DNA of 64,000 nt from an uncultured Myxococcales bacterium (GTDB lineage Bacteria > Myxococcota_A > UBA9042 > CAIXZC01). A program made the translations under genes and the position numbers. The stretch is taken from contig CAITUV010000053.1 of assembly GCA_903895725.1 (NCBI GenBank), forward strand, positions 62,001 through 126,000, written 5' to 3'. Under the pieces are notes generated by a model. That model was not told the origin of the DNA and made no database searches. It worked only from the letters and a program-made list of their open reading frames with translations. This document shows, piece after piece, positions 40,901 to 47,380 of the stretch (its first letter is position 1; every line of letters starts with the position of its first letter).

Positions 40901-42559
40901 GAGGAGGGTGCAGGCGTCGGCGTCGTCGCAGGGGGCCTGGTTGGCGACGTTGAGGCATCCGAGGGTCGGGTCGCAGGAGTCTGTGGTGCACAGGTTGCCG
41001 TCGTCGCAGCTGAGGGCTGAGGCGGGCTTGCAGAGGCCCTGGGTGCACGTGTCGCCCAGGGTGCAGGGGTTGCCGTCGTCGCAGGGGCCATCCGCCGGGG
41101 AATGGAGGCAACCGGCAGCAGGGTCGCACGGGTCGAGGGTGCAGGGGTTGCCGTCGTCGCAGCTGAGGGCTGAGGCGGGCTTGCAGAGGCCCTGGGTGCA
41201 CGTGTCGCCGAGTGTGCAGGAGCTTGCGTCGGTGCAGGCGAGCCCTTCCTTGGCGGGCAGCTCGACGCACAGTCCGGTGGCGGGATCGCAGGCATTCTTG
41301 CGGCAGTACCCGTCGAGTCCTTGGGGCTCGGGGCAGACGACCACGGTAACCGGGTCGATCTTGCACTGGAAGGGGATCTTCGAGGTATCACAGACCAGGG
41401 TCCCGTTGCAGGGGTCGCCGTCTTCGAGCGCCTTGCAGTCGTCGCTGGTGCTGCAGTCGCAGGTGACGGGGGTACCGGCGCAGGTACCCTGGATGCACTT
41501 GTCTCCGACGGTGCAGGGCTCGTTGTCATCGCAGGGGGCGAGGTTGTGCGTGTGTGCGCACCCACTGATCGGATCACACGAATCGTCGGTACAGACGTCC
41601 TGATCGTCGCAGTCCACAGGGCTTCCCTTGCACTGCCCATCCTGGCAGAAATCGGAGCCGGTACAGGCATCGGAGTCATCGCACTCGAGGCCGTCGAGCG
41701 GGGTGGTCTGGCAGCCCTCCTTCCCGAGGCATTTCTCGCTGGTGCAGGGATTTCCGTCGTCGCAGCCGGGCTCGTCGACGGCGCCGTCGCAGTCGTCGTC
41801 GAGGCCGTTGCAGACGTCTGCGGAAGCGGCGGGGGCATCGCACTCGGAGAGTCCTTCCGGAGTGCAGAACCGGATGCCCTTGCAGATCCCCCACTCGTTG
41901 GAGCTGAGGCAGGAAGTGGCGAGGGTGAGCTTGGCGGAGAGGGGGGAGCAGGAACAGAGGCCAGCATCGGGGATGCAGTGGCTTGCCGTGATGCCGAGGG
42001 TGGTTTCGGCTTCCTTGCAGGTGTATCCGGTGGGGCATGGAGTCTGAGCGTCGCAGGTTCCGCCACAGAAGGAACCTTCGTTGCCGTACGCGATGCAGGC
42101 CTCCTTTCCCCCCCATCCGGCCGAACAGTCGGAGTCCGCCTGGCAGGGACGGCAGAGGAAGGGGAAGTTGGAGACGCAGGCAAAGAGGAGATCGCTGCCG
42201 CCTGCGGAGATCTGGAGGCACTTGAAGCCGTCCGGGCACTCCTCCTGGCAGAAGCTGGAGCAGATGCGATCGCCCAGGTGCTCGATACAGAGACCGGAGA
42301 GGCAGTCCTTGTTGTCGGAGCACGGGTCGCCGAAGCACCCTTCCCCGGGGGCGCATTCCGGGCGTATCTCGGTTTCGGGTCGGGGCAGGGCCTCGAAGTC
42401 CAGGCCGAGGTCGGCAGCGACTTCGACGGCATCGGAGGCGGGCTCCGAGCTGTCGGCGAGCCCCTGGTCCGTGGAGGTGACCTTACCTCCGGAACAGGAT
42501 GCTGCGCTCAGAAGAGCTGCGAAAAGAGTCATCCACCGTCGGGATTTGATTTGTCTCAT
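37937..42559 (-). CDS. Second large cysteine-repeat lipoprotein with C-terminal beta-propeller (1,540 aa)
   Basis: A predicted outer-surface lipoprotein. ATG 42559 has GAGGAG closely upstream; the frame is open further but would cross the tRNA gene and the promoter. MRQIKSRRWMTLFAALLSAASC gives a type II signal peptide. Order: cysteine-rich region with CSDNKDCLSGLC and CPDGFKC; a MopE-like NGLDDDCDGAVDEPG motif near residue 250; 22 counted CDDGNPCTxDxC-type units, often alternating a TxDxCDxxxGCxH form and a TxGDTCxxGxC form; then one myxobacterial disulfide repeat (CGNQVVEAGESCDDGNDVGGDGCSADC-type, described by its residues ESCDDGN and GDGCS) and degenerate copies. The last ~450 residues show Vgb/NHL-like blades (NDIWIANSN, GNVWAGSW, GNIWIAGN, GKLWTAGRN). 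Function unknown; ligand binding at the cell surface is plausible. Confidence 0.9.
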   Translation of the reverse strand: MRQIKSRRWMTLFAALLSAASCSGGKVTSTDQGLADSSEPASDAVEVAADLGLDFEALPRPETEIRPECAPGEGCFGDPCSDNKDCLSGLCIEHLGDRICSSFCQEECPDGFKCLQISAGGSDLLFACVSNFPFLCRPCQADSDCSAGWGGKEACIAYGNEGSFCGGTCDAQTPCPTGYTCKEAETTLGITASHCIPDAGLCSCSPLSAKLTLATSCLSSNEWGICKGIRFCTPEGLSECDAPAASADVCNGLDDDCDGAVDEPGCDDGNPCTSEKCLGKEGCQTTPLDGLECDDSDACTGSDFCQDGQCKGSPVDCDDQDVCTDDSCDPISGCAHTHNLAPCDDNEPCTVGDKCIQGTCAGTPVTCDCSTSDDCKALEDGDPCNGTLVCDTSKIPFQCKIDPVTVVVCPEPQGLDGYCRKNACDPATGLCVELPAKEGLACTDASSCTLGDTCTQGLCKPASALSCDDGNPCTLDPCDPAAGCLHSPADGPCDDGNPCTLGDTCTQGLCKPASALSCDDGNLCTTDSCDPTLGCLNVANQAPCDDADACTLLDVCAAGECTSGATIDCDDDNPCTSDSCDSAAGCVNLPVDSLCDDGNSCTLGDHCLAGKCVPDKVIECDDDNPCTNDVCDLVQGCQHVANSLPCDDQNPCTTGDTCADKLCNPGGKTVCDDANPCTDDSCDKSKGCVFAPNTLPCTDGNLCTLDDHCANGKCVSDEPKNCDDENPCTTDTCKPLSGCISLANALPCSDGNPCTVGDTCADGTCKKGKDLVCNDSNPCTDDSCNPAEGCVFAPNKALCDDGNVCTEDDVCSAGWCGGSPVDCEDGNPCTSDYCQAGQGCIHTVNSLPCNDKNACTVGDTCKNGACVPGTGNLKCDDQEVCTADSCNSDTGCVFTPVTPCCGNQVVEAGESCDDGNDVGGDGCSADCKSDETCGNSVFDPDTEECDGASIPVKCHKGKFNCTVDCALDDSACSSWCGDGVLDKTYEACDDDLFPVACHEGQFACQFGCKVWDKSACLGWCGDGVANYSEECDGFDIPAGVCPLSECFCSSDCKLYVDAQQGAQDWTSGQMDGVNNTPQSSPDPECLKPETLCLDATTKSLNDIWIANSNDHEVVRINVDTGAVEKEIPSQGENPSRTAVVTKDSSVWVGNRSWNNYNSATYSNLVHFTRDGKLICRGDVTGMVRAVGIDKDGNVWAGSWYQHKVFKFSGSEIDDTQSPVRCKLLAEVAIPACPYGAIGDNKGNIWIAGNCAWTSSFDPATESISKIDVTTNALVGTYVAPSNLSGCFAVYGITVDSQGRVIVGTHADNCRGLFRYTPGTNAWEWISSGFVGSTRGVVVDQEGYIYSAISHGDGGDRRHIVRVTPDFKSISALDLGNGIWHPVGVAIDRNGKLWTAGRNSGSSARIDVKNWANNPQVNIFPTNGSDPYSYSDMTGFQHLMFTNPEGTWRQQFDGGAKTVYWKLIEWTGKEEAGVTDISVRARAAATKDGLALAGWTGYFTNSPALLEGLPNLQWLEVEVKLSSKDSNKTPILTGLTVHWTK
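40993..41209 (-). repeat. 64-bp exact direct repeat inside the second giant gene
   Basis: Positions 40993-41056 and 41146-41209 are identical, a 153-bp (51-codon) period. Identity at the DNA level marks this as a recent in-frame duplication of two CDDG units, unlike the older, diverged units around it. Confidence 0.85.
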
Positions 42560-42598
42560 GATTCTCCTCATCATCAACCGGGTTGTGACCGGGATGGG

Positions 42599-42627
42599 AG
42601 TATACCCGCGCCGTCCGGAGGTGGCAA
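42599..42627 (-). promoter_or_regulatory. Sigma70 promoter of the second giant gene
   Basis: Reverse strand: TTGCCA (42622-42627), 17-bp spacer, TATACT (42599-42604), each 5/6 to consensus. Transcript start near 42592, leader about 33 nt. Confidence 0.7.
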
Positions 42628-42718
42628 ACGGCGATCGTTTCGGGCGGCCCGGGCCAGCAGGTATTCGGCCTGGCGCGCACGGTCCGCGTGGGAGCGATGC
42701 CGGTTTTCCAACATTGTG

Positions 42719-42747
42719 TTGACACCCCTGGGGGTGCGTGCTATATA
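42719..42747 (+). promoter_or_regulatory. Sigma70 promoter of the tRNA-Gln/rplY operon
   Basis: A perfect TTGACA (42719-42724), a 17-bp spacer and TATATA (42742-42747). The tRNA begins about 25 nt after the predicted transcript start. Confidence 0.8.
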
Positions 42748-42778
42748 GCGACGGCTTTTTGACTGGTTCGCTGGCCAG

Positions 42779-42852
42779 TGGGGCGTCGTCAAGGGGCATG
42801 ACACCGGGTTTTGGTCCCGGGATCCTAGGTTCGAATCCTAGCGCCCCAGCCA
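42779..42852 (+). tRNA. tRNA-Gln (anticodon UUG)
   Basis: A full cloverleaf with encoded CCA. The acceptor stem TGGGGCG pairs with CGCCCCA, the anticodon stem CCGGG pairs with CCCGG around loop TTTTGGT (anticodon TTG), and the T arm is CTAGG-TTCGAAT-CCTAG. The discriminator base is G. It lies 47 bp before rplY and is probably processed from the same transcript. Confidence 0.97.
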
Positions 42853-42899
42853 ATGAAGGGCGCCACGGGTTGGAGCCGGTGGCCGATGGAGGAAGCACG

Positions 42900-43544
42900 A
42901 TGGAACGCATTCGGATTACCGCATCGGAGAGGAAGGAGACGGGCAAGGGCAAGGCGCACCAGCTGCGTCGGGCGGGGATGATTCCGGCAGTGGCTTACGG
43001 CCACGGGGTGCCGGAGCCGCTGTCCCTGGAGCTGCCGCGCAAGGAGCTGGTGCAGTTCCTGCAGTCGCCGACCGGGCGCAACAGCACGTTTGACCTGGTG
43101 GTGGGGGACAAGACCCACGTGGTGTTCGTGAAGGATCTCCAGGTGCACCCGGTCACCCGCGTGCTCCAGCACTGCGACTTCTTCGTGACGGCGCCGGACC
43201 GCGAAATCGAAATCAAGGTACCGGTCCAGACCACGGGAAAGTCGAAGGGCGAGGAGATGGGCGCCCGGATGTTCCTGGTGAACCGGGAAGTGAAGGTATC
43301 GTGCCTTCCCGATCGGATTCCGCAGTCCATCACGGTGGACGTGACTCCGCTGGAGTCCGGGCAGGTGATGTACGTGGACGAGATCAAGCTCGAAGAAGGG
43401 ATCAAGGCGGTCTTCCGCGCCCGGTACCCGGTGGTTGCGGTCAAGACGGCCAAGGCCGAGGTCGAGACCACGACGGCGGCGGCGGAAGGCGAAGCTGCTG
43501 CGGCCGAGGCTCCGGCCGAGGGCGAGGCCAAGAAGGAAGAGTAG
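42900..43544 (+). CDS. rplY: 50S ribosomal protein L25, Ctc form
   Basis: A 214-residue 5S rRNA-binding protein of the longer L25/TL5/CTC type. The N-terminal L25 domain includes GKGKAHQLRRAGMIPAVAYG and the C-terminal TL5 domain includes FLVNREVKVSCLPDRIPQSITVDVT. The end is a low-complexity Ala/Glu/Lys tail. GGAGGA lies 7 nt before the ATG. Position after tRNA-Gln and before pth is the usual rplY-pth arrangement. Confidence 0.94.
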   Translation: MERIRITASERKETGKGKAHQLRRAGMIPAVAYGHGVPEPLSLELPRKELVQFLQSPTGRNSTFDLVVGDKTHVVFVKDLQVHPVTRVLQHCDFFVTAPDREIEIKVPVQTTGKSKGEEMGARMFLVNREVKVSCLPDRIPQSITVDVTPLESGQVMYVDEIKLEEGIKAVFRARYPVVAVKTAKAEVETTTAAAEGEAAAAEAPAEGEAKKEE

Positions 43545-43590
43545 CACTGTCCTCCCGCTGTCCCCGCTTTTCCGGAGTTCCCCTGGCGAC

Positions 43591-43626
43591 GTGAATGCGC
43601 TGATTGACCTGGGCGATCCAGGTTGG
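43591..43626 (+). repeat. Degenerate copy of the first 12 codons of pth
   Basis: Twenty-seven of 36 bases match 43666-43701, the pth start, in the same phase (GTG AAT GCG CTG ATT ... against ATG AAG GCG CTG GTT ...). Read as protein it would be VNALIDLGDPGW against MKALVGLGNPGK. It soon meets a stop and has no good ribosome binding site, so it looks like a vestige of a local duplication. Confidence 0.5.
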
Positions 43627-43665
43627 GGTATCTGTTCGTCATTGAGCTGAGGCTCGGGTGCTGCC

Positions 43666-44271
43666 ATGAAGGCGCTGGTTGGGCTGGGCAATCCAGGGAA
43701 GCAGTATCGCACGACGCGGCACAATGCGGGCTTTCTCGTCCTGGAGCGGATGGCCGAAAAGGCCGGGGCGGGTTTCCGGGCGGCGCGACTCAACGGTGTG
43801 GTGGCGCAGTGGCGTGAGGGGCAGGAGTCGGTCGTGGCCGGGATGCCCCACACCTACATGAACCTCTCGGGGGATTTCGTTGCCGGGCTGTTGCACTACT
43901 ACAAGGTCGAGCCTGCCGATCTGCTGATCATCCATGACGAGATGGATCTGCCGTTGGGACGGCTCCGGCTGGCCCGTGCGGGGTCGGGTGCGGGGCACCG
44001 GGGGGTGGAGTCGATCCTCCTGAGCCTGGGGACGCCGTCGTTCGCCCGACTGCGGGTGGGAGTCGGCAAGCCGGAAGGGAAGGACCAGGTGGTGTCGCAC
44101 GTGCTGTCCGGGTTCGGTGGAAGCGACGGGGCGCTGTTCGATCGGATGGTGGGGTTGGCAGCGGATGCCGCGTGGTGCTGGCTCCGGGAGGGGCTCCAGA
44201 CCGCCATGAACCGGTACAACGGGGTTCGGGAGGGGGGAGTCGCGGAGCCTGATGGTTCTCCGGGGGGTTGA
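43666..44271 (+). CDS. pth: Peptidyl-tRNA hydrolase
   Basis: A 201-residue cytoplasmic esterase that recycles peptidyl-tRNA dropped by ribosomes. The family motifs are intact: VGLGNPGKQY, RHNAGF with catalytic His19, HTYMNLSG, HDEMDLPLG holding the catalytic Asp, and GSGAGHRGVESI. The C-terminus is slightly extended and Gly-rich. It follows rplY by 121 bp. Confidence 0.95.
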   Translation: MKALVGLGNPGKQYRTTRHNAGFLVLERMAEKAGAGFRAARLNGVVAQWREGQESVVAGMPHTYMNLSGDFVAGLLHYYKVEPADLLIIHDEMDLPLGRLRLARAGSGAGHRGVESILLSLGTPSFARLRVGVGKPEGKDQVVSHVLSGFGGSDGALFDRMVGLAADAAWCWLREGLQTAMNRYNGVREGGVAEPDGSPGG

Positions 44272-44321
44272 GGTGGGAGGGCTGTGTGCCCTCGCTCGCG
44301 TGCGCGTGTGTTCTTTTTTTC

Positions 44322-44350
44322 TTGACCGCCAGGGGGCGGATGAATACTAT
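44322..44350 (+). promoter_or_regulatory. Sigma70 promoter of the rpsF operon
   Basis: TTGACC (44322-44327), 17-bp spacer, TACTAT (44345-44350). Predicted transcript start near 44357, giving an 80-nt structured leader. Confidence 0.65.
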
Positions 44351-44365
44351 CCGGCCCTTGGTTTG

Positions 44366-44414
44366 CGCCTCGAGTCAACGAGGCGTCTCCTTGCTCCGCC
44401 GATGGTGGCGGGGC
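44366..44414 (+). promoter_or_regulatory. Candidate S6:S18 ribosomal leader in the rpsF 5' UTR
   Basis: Two hairpins lie between the promoter and rpsF. The first is CGCCTC/GAGGCG (44366-44385). The second has an 8-bp stem (44393-44400 with 44407-44414) and loop GATGGT, giving a CCG-AUGGUGGCGG string. Known rpsF leaders fold a CCG-containing hairpin that imitates the S6:S18 site in 16S rRNA and is bound by that protein pair to repress the operon. The match here was judged by eye. Confidence 0.45.
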
Positions 44415-44436
44415 TGAACCCGTGAGGAGGGGTGAA

Positions 44437-44940
44437 ATGCTGCGTAAGTACGAGACGCTCTTCATCGTCCGTCCGGACCTTCCTGAAGAGCAGATGGCCA
44501 AGGTGAAGGAGCGGGCGACCGCTGCCGTGACCAGCCAGGGCGGCCTTGAGATCGCGTACCAGGATTGGGGCAAGAAGAAGCTTGCCTACCCGGTCAAGAA
44601 GGTCCAGAAGGCCAACTACGTGTATTTCCGGTATCTGGCCGGGGGCGAGGCGGTGGCCGAGCTCGAGCGGGTGCTGAAGGTTCACGACGACGTGCTGCGG
44701 TTCATCACCGTGAAGCTGGGCGATCGGATCGATCCGGCGACGTTCGACATGGAAGAAGACCGCAAGGGGATCTTCCCGTTCAACATCAAGCCGCGTGAGC
44801 CGTCTGCGGAACGTCCGGCGGAAGAAGGGGACGAGGAAGGGGTGGAAGGCGCCCCGCGTCGCTCCAGTGGATCCCGTTGGGGCGAGGACGGCCCTGCCGA
44901 GAACACCTCGGCGGACGAAGGAATGGGAGACGAGAACTGA
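44437..44940 (+). CDS. rpsF: 30S ribosomal protein S6 with acidic C-terminal extension
   Basis: A 167-residue protein that binds the 30S platform with S18. The core is typical: LRKYETLFIVRPDLPEEQM, the GKKKLAYPVKKVQKANYVYFRY strand region (described by GKKKLAYPV and NYVYFRY), and VLKVHDDVLRFITVK. After residue ~95 there is an acidic, low-complexity tail of about 60 residues (EEGDEEGVEG, PAENTSADEG), longer than most S6 tails. The start ATG follows GAGGAGGGG; an upstream GTG at 44422 lies inside this ribosome binding site. Confidence 0.95.
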   Translation: MLRKYETLFIVRPDLPEEQMAKVKERATAAVTSQGGLEIAYQDWGKKKLAYPVKKVQKANYVYFRYLAGGEAVAELERVLKVHDDVLRFITVKLGDRIDPATFDMEEDRKGIFPFNIKPREPSAERPAEEGDEEGVEGAPRRSSGSRWGEDGPAENTSADEGMGDEN

Positions 44941-45028
44941 GGCAACCCGGCACCACCGCGTGCCGCTTTGAACTCGGGCGCTGCGAGTCGCCCGGACGGT
45001 CGCTCGATGCGACCGGGGAGGAATCAAG

Positions 45029-45274
45029 ATGAGTACTGGCGGAGGCGGCAAGAAGTTTTTCTTTCGGCGGAAGGTCTGCACCTTCTGCGCGGACAAGGGC
45101 GTTGCCCTTGATTACAAGGACTACGCGCTGCTGCGTCGCTTCACCACGGATCGCGGCCGGATCATTCCTCGGCGGATCTCGGGTTGCTGCGCCAAGCACC
45201 AGCGGGCGCTGACGAATGCCATCAAGATGGCCCGGGCGATTGCACTGTTGCCGTTCCAGGCTGCGGAAGACTAG
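45029..45274 (+). CDS. rpsR: 30S ribosomal protein S18
   Basis: An 81-residue S18 with the conserved core ALDYKDYALLRRF, GRIIPRRISGCCAKHQRAL and NAIKMARAIALLPF. The four-cysteine/zinc-type pattern is kept (CTFC near residue 17 and CC-x2-H further on), as in the C+ form. GGGGAGGAATC precedes the ATG. It sits 88 bp after rpsF and 11 bp before rplI. Confidence 0.96.
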   Translation: MSTGGGGKKFFFRRKVCTFCADKGVALDYKDYALLRRFTTDRGRIIPRRISGCCAKHQRALTNAIKMARAIALLPFQAAED

Positions 45275-45285
45275 AGGAGGGGACC

Positions 45286-45729
45286 ATGAAGGTAATTCTC
45301 ATCCAGACGGTCAAGGGGCTTGGCAAGATCGGCGACGCAGTGCAGGTGAAGGACGGCTTCGCCCGCAACTACCTGTTGCCGCGGCACATGGCCCTGCCGG
45401 CCAATGCGGGCACTGCCAAGGCGATTGAGCACCAGCAGCGGATCGTCGAAGCACGCATGCTCCAGGAGAAGAAGCGGGCCGAGGAAGAGGCCGAGAAGCT
45501 GTCCGCCGTCTCGTGCACGCTCGAGCGCCACGTGGGCGAAGAAGACAAGCTGTACGGCTCGGTGACGGGCCGTGACATTGCCGAAGCCCTGGCAACGGAA
45601 GGCTTCCAGGTGGACCACACCCAGGTGGAGCTGGAAGAGCCGATCAAGCAGCTTGGCGTGTACCAGGTGCCGGTGAAGCTGGCACAGGGTGTCGAGACGA
45701 AGGTCAAGGTGTGGGTGGTCGCGAAGTAG
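45286..45729 (+). CDS. rplI: 50S ribosomal protein L9
   Basis: A 147-residue two-domain L9. The N-terminal domain is MKVILIQTVKGLGKIGDAVQ...GFARNYLLPRHMA, followed by the long helical connector and a C-terminal domain with LYGSVTGRDIAEAL. GAGGAGGGGACC precedes the ATG. Its last 19 nt overlap the start of prmA. Confidence 0.96.
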   Translation: MKVILIQTVKGLGKIGDAVQVKDGFARNYLLPRHMALPANAGTAKAIEHQQRIVEARMLQEKKRAEEEAEKLSAVSCTLERHVGEEDKLYGSVTGRDIAEALATEGFQVDHTQVELEEPIKQLGVYQVPVKLAQGVETKVKVWVVAK

Positions 45730-46589
45730 CTACCCTGCTCTTCCGTATTGTCCTGTCGGTCCCGCAGAGCCGGGGCCGTTCGGTATCTACCCTGCTTTCC
45801 GCTCATGGGCTGTCGTTCGAGGAGGTTCTCCAGCCGGCTCTGGTGCCGGGCGGCGGTGCTCCTCACCAGCAGTTCCGACTGTACGCATCGAGCGAGGCGG
45901 AGCGGGACGAGGATCTCGCACTGCTCCGTCGGTTCGGCCTGGACGGGTTCGTCCACGTGGAGCCGTTCTCGTGGGATCCGGCGGCCTGGGTGGAGACCTG
46001 GAAGGAATCCTATCAGTGGGTGCGGGTCTCGGACCGCATCTCGGTGGGCCCGGTCTTCCGGCCGTGCCCGTTCGAGACGAAGGCCCGAGTGGCCATCGAT
46101 CCGGGACAGGCGTTCGGGACTGGCACGCACGAATCGACTCACCTGGCGCTCGAGCTCATGGACCGACACCTCGGCGACGCGGCCTCGATGCTGGATGTCG
46201 GGTGCGGGACCGGAGTGCTCAGCGTGGCCGCAGGCCAGCTGGGAGTGTCGCGGCTGGTTGCCTTCGACATCGAGGAGGAAGCGGTTCGGGAGACGGCGGA
46301 GAATGCTGAGCGCAACGGTGTGTGCATCGAGATTGCCCGAGGCGGTGCCGAGTTGATCTCCTCAACGTTTGACCTCGTGGTGGCCAACCTGCTGGCGCAC
46401 GAGCTGGTCCCCATGGCCGGGGCGATTCGTGGTGCCGTGGCTCCTGGCGGGCTCCTGCTTCTGGCCGGGTTGGTGGACAAAGATCGCCCCTGGTTCGAGG
46501 AGCGTTTCTTCGGGAATTCCGGCGAGTTCATCGCGCTCGAGCGGCCCAGCCGCAAGGAGTGGTGGGCCGGAGCGTGGAAGAGGCAGTAG
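45711..46589 (+). CDS. prmA: Ribosomal protein L11 methyltransferase
   Basis: A 292-residue SAM-dependent enzyme that methylates lysines of ribosomal protein L11. Motifs: DPGQAFGTGTHESTHLAL, LDVGCGTGVLSVAAGQLG (SAM-binding loop) and VVANLLAHELV (the N-L-L catalytic-site motif). The GTG start at 45711 overlaps rplI by 19 nt, consistent with translational coupling; no better start exists downstream before conserved sequence. The stop is directly followed by a G-rich heptamer array. Confidence 0.9.
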   Translation: MGGREVATLLFRIVLSVPQSRGRSVSTLLSAHGLSFEEVLQPALVPGGGAPHQQFRLYASSEAERDEDLALLRRFGLDGFVHVEPFSWDPAAWVETWKESYQWVRVSDRISVGPVFRPCPFETKARVAIDPGQAFGTGTHESTHLALELMDRHLGDAASMLDVGCGTGVLSVAAGQLGVSRLVAFDIEEEAVRETAENAERNGVCIEIARGGAELISSTFDLVVANLLAHELVPMAGAIRGAVAPGGLLLLAGLVDKDRPWFEERFFGNSGEFIALERPSRKEWWAGAWKRQ

Positions 46590-46606
46590 GGCGGGGTTCG
46601 AGGCTC

Positions 46607-46631
46607 GGGGCTCGGGGCTCGGGGTTCGGGG
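46607..46631 (+). repeat. GGGGCTC/GGGGTTC heptamer array, predicted G-quadruplex
   Basis: Four G4 runs at exactly 7-bp spacing (46607, 46614, 46621, 46628), with a fifth degenerate unit before them. It lies 17 nt after the prmA stop and 18 nt before the rsmE start, on the sense strand. The heptamer is the same as that after the second giant gene. Confidence 0.85.
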
Positions 46632-46648
46632 TCCGAGTCGGAGGTGAC

Positions 46649-47365
46649 ATGACCGTCCCAACCTGGTACATGGAGACGCTTCCCGGAGTCGGAGAGCGGG
46701 TGCGGCTCTCGGGCCGGGCGCACCACTACCTCGTGCGGGTGCTGCGGGTCGAGGTGGGGGAGAGACTGCGCCTGTGCGACGGCGGCGGAGCCACGGCGCT
46801 CGCCCGGGTGATTGCGGCCGATGATGCCGGAGTCGATGCCCAGGTCGAGTCGGTGGAGACGGCGACCCACGGTCGGTTCGAGCTGACCCTGGTTGCAAGC
46901 CCGCTCAAGCGAAAGGGAACGGAGTTCGTTGCGGCCCGTTGTGCGGAGCTCGGGGTGGACCGCCTGGTGCTGACCCGGATGGATCGCTCAATCGCACGGC
47001 TGGAGGATGACCGACTGGACCGCCTTGAGCGGGTGGCGGCCGAGGCCGCACGCCAGGTCGGGCAGCCGGAGGTGACGAAGCTGAGCGTAGCCCCCGGGCT
47101 GTCCCAGGCGATCCAGGCCGTGCCGGGCCAGCGGGTCTGCTTCCTGTGGGAGGAGGGAGGGCAGGATCTTCGGGACCTGCGCCTCTCCGAGTGGGGTGCG
47201 GCCACGTGCGTAGTCGGTCCAGAGGGGGGGTTCAGCGACCGGGAAACCGCCTGGCTGCGGGATGCTGGTGCAACGCCGGTGTTCTTTCGAGGAGCGGCAT
47301 ACAAGGCCGCCACGGCCGCGGTGATCGGTGCAGTCCTTTTTCTTTTCTCGGGGGGCCGCCTGTAG
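46649..47365 (+). CDS. rsmE: 16S rRNA (uracil-1498-N3)-methyltransferase, RsmE family
   Basis: A 238-residue SPOUT-class methyltransferase acting on 16S rRNA U1498. The N-terminal PUA-like domain has GRAHHYLVRVLRVEVGERL. The central segment is LVASPLKRKGTEFVAARCAELGVDRLV and the knot region contains VVGPEGGFSDRE. The last knot segment, usually LGxRILRxETA, reads FFRGAAYKAATAAVIG here and is a notable departure. GGAGGTGAC gives an excellent ribosome binding site for the ATG at 46649; the frame opens further upstream through the G-rich array but without support. Confidence 0.88.
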   Translation: MTVPTWYMETLPGVGERVRLSGRAHHYLVRVLRVEVGERLRLCDGGGATALARVIAADDAGVDAQVESVETATHGRFELTLVASPLKRKGTEFVAARCAELGVDRLVLTRMDRSIARLEDDRLDRLERVAAEAARQVGQPEVTKLSVAPGLSQAIQAVPGQRVCFLWEEGGQDLRDLRLSEWGAATCVVGPEGGFSDRETAWLRDAGATPVFFRGAAYKAATAAVIGAVLFLFSGGRL

Positions 47366-47374
47366 GCGGGCCCC
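47351..47374. terminator. GC-rich hairpin between convergent genes
   Basis: A 10-bp stem (one mismatch) around loop TGTA covers the rsmE stop codon and ends 7 bp before the stop of the convergent oxidoreductase gene. No T-run follows on either strand, so if it terminates transcription it does so without the classical tail. Confidence 0.35.
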
Positions 47375-47380
47375 GGGCTT

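Noticed and set aside
42560..42952. N-terminal extension of the second giant gene up to 42952
   Set aside because: It would run through the antisense of tRNA-Gln and the start of rplY and upstream of a good promoter. ATG 42559 has a strong ribosome binding site and begins a normal signal peptide.
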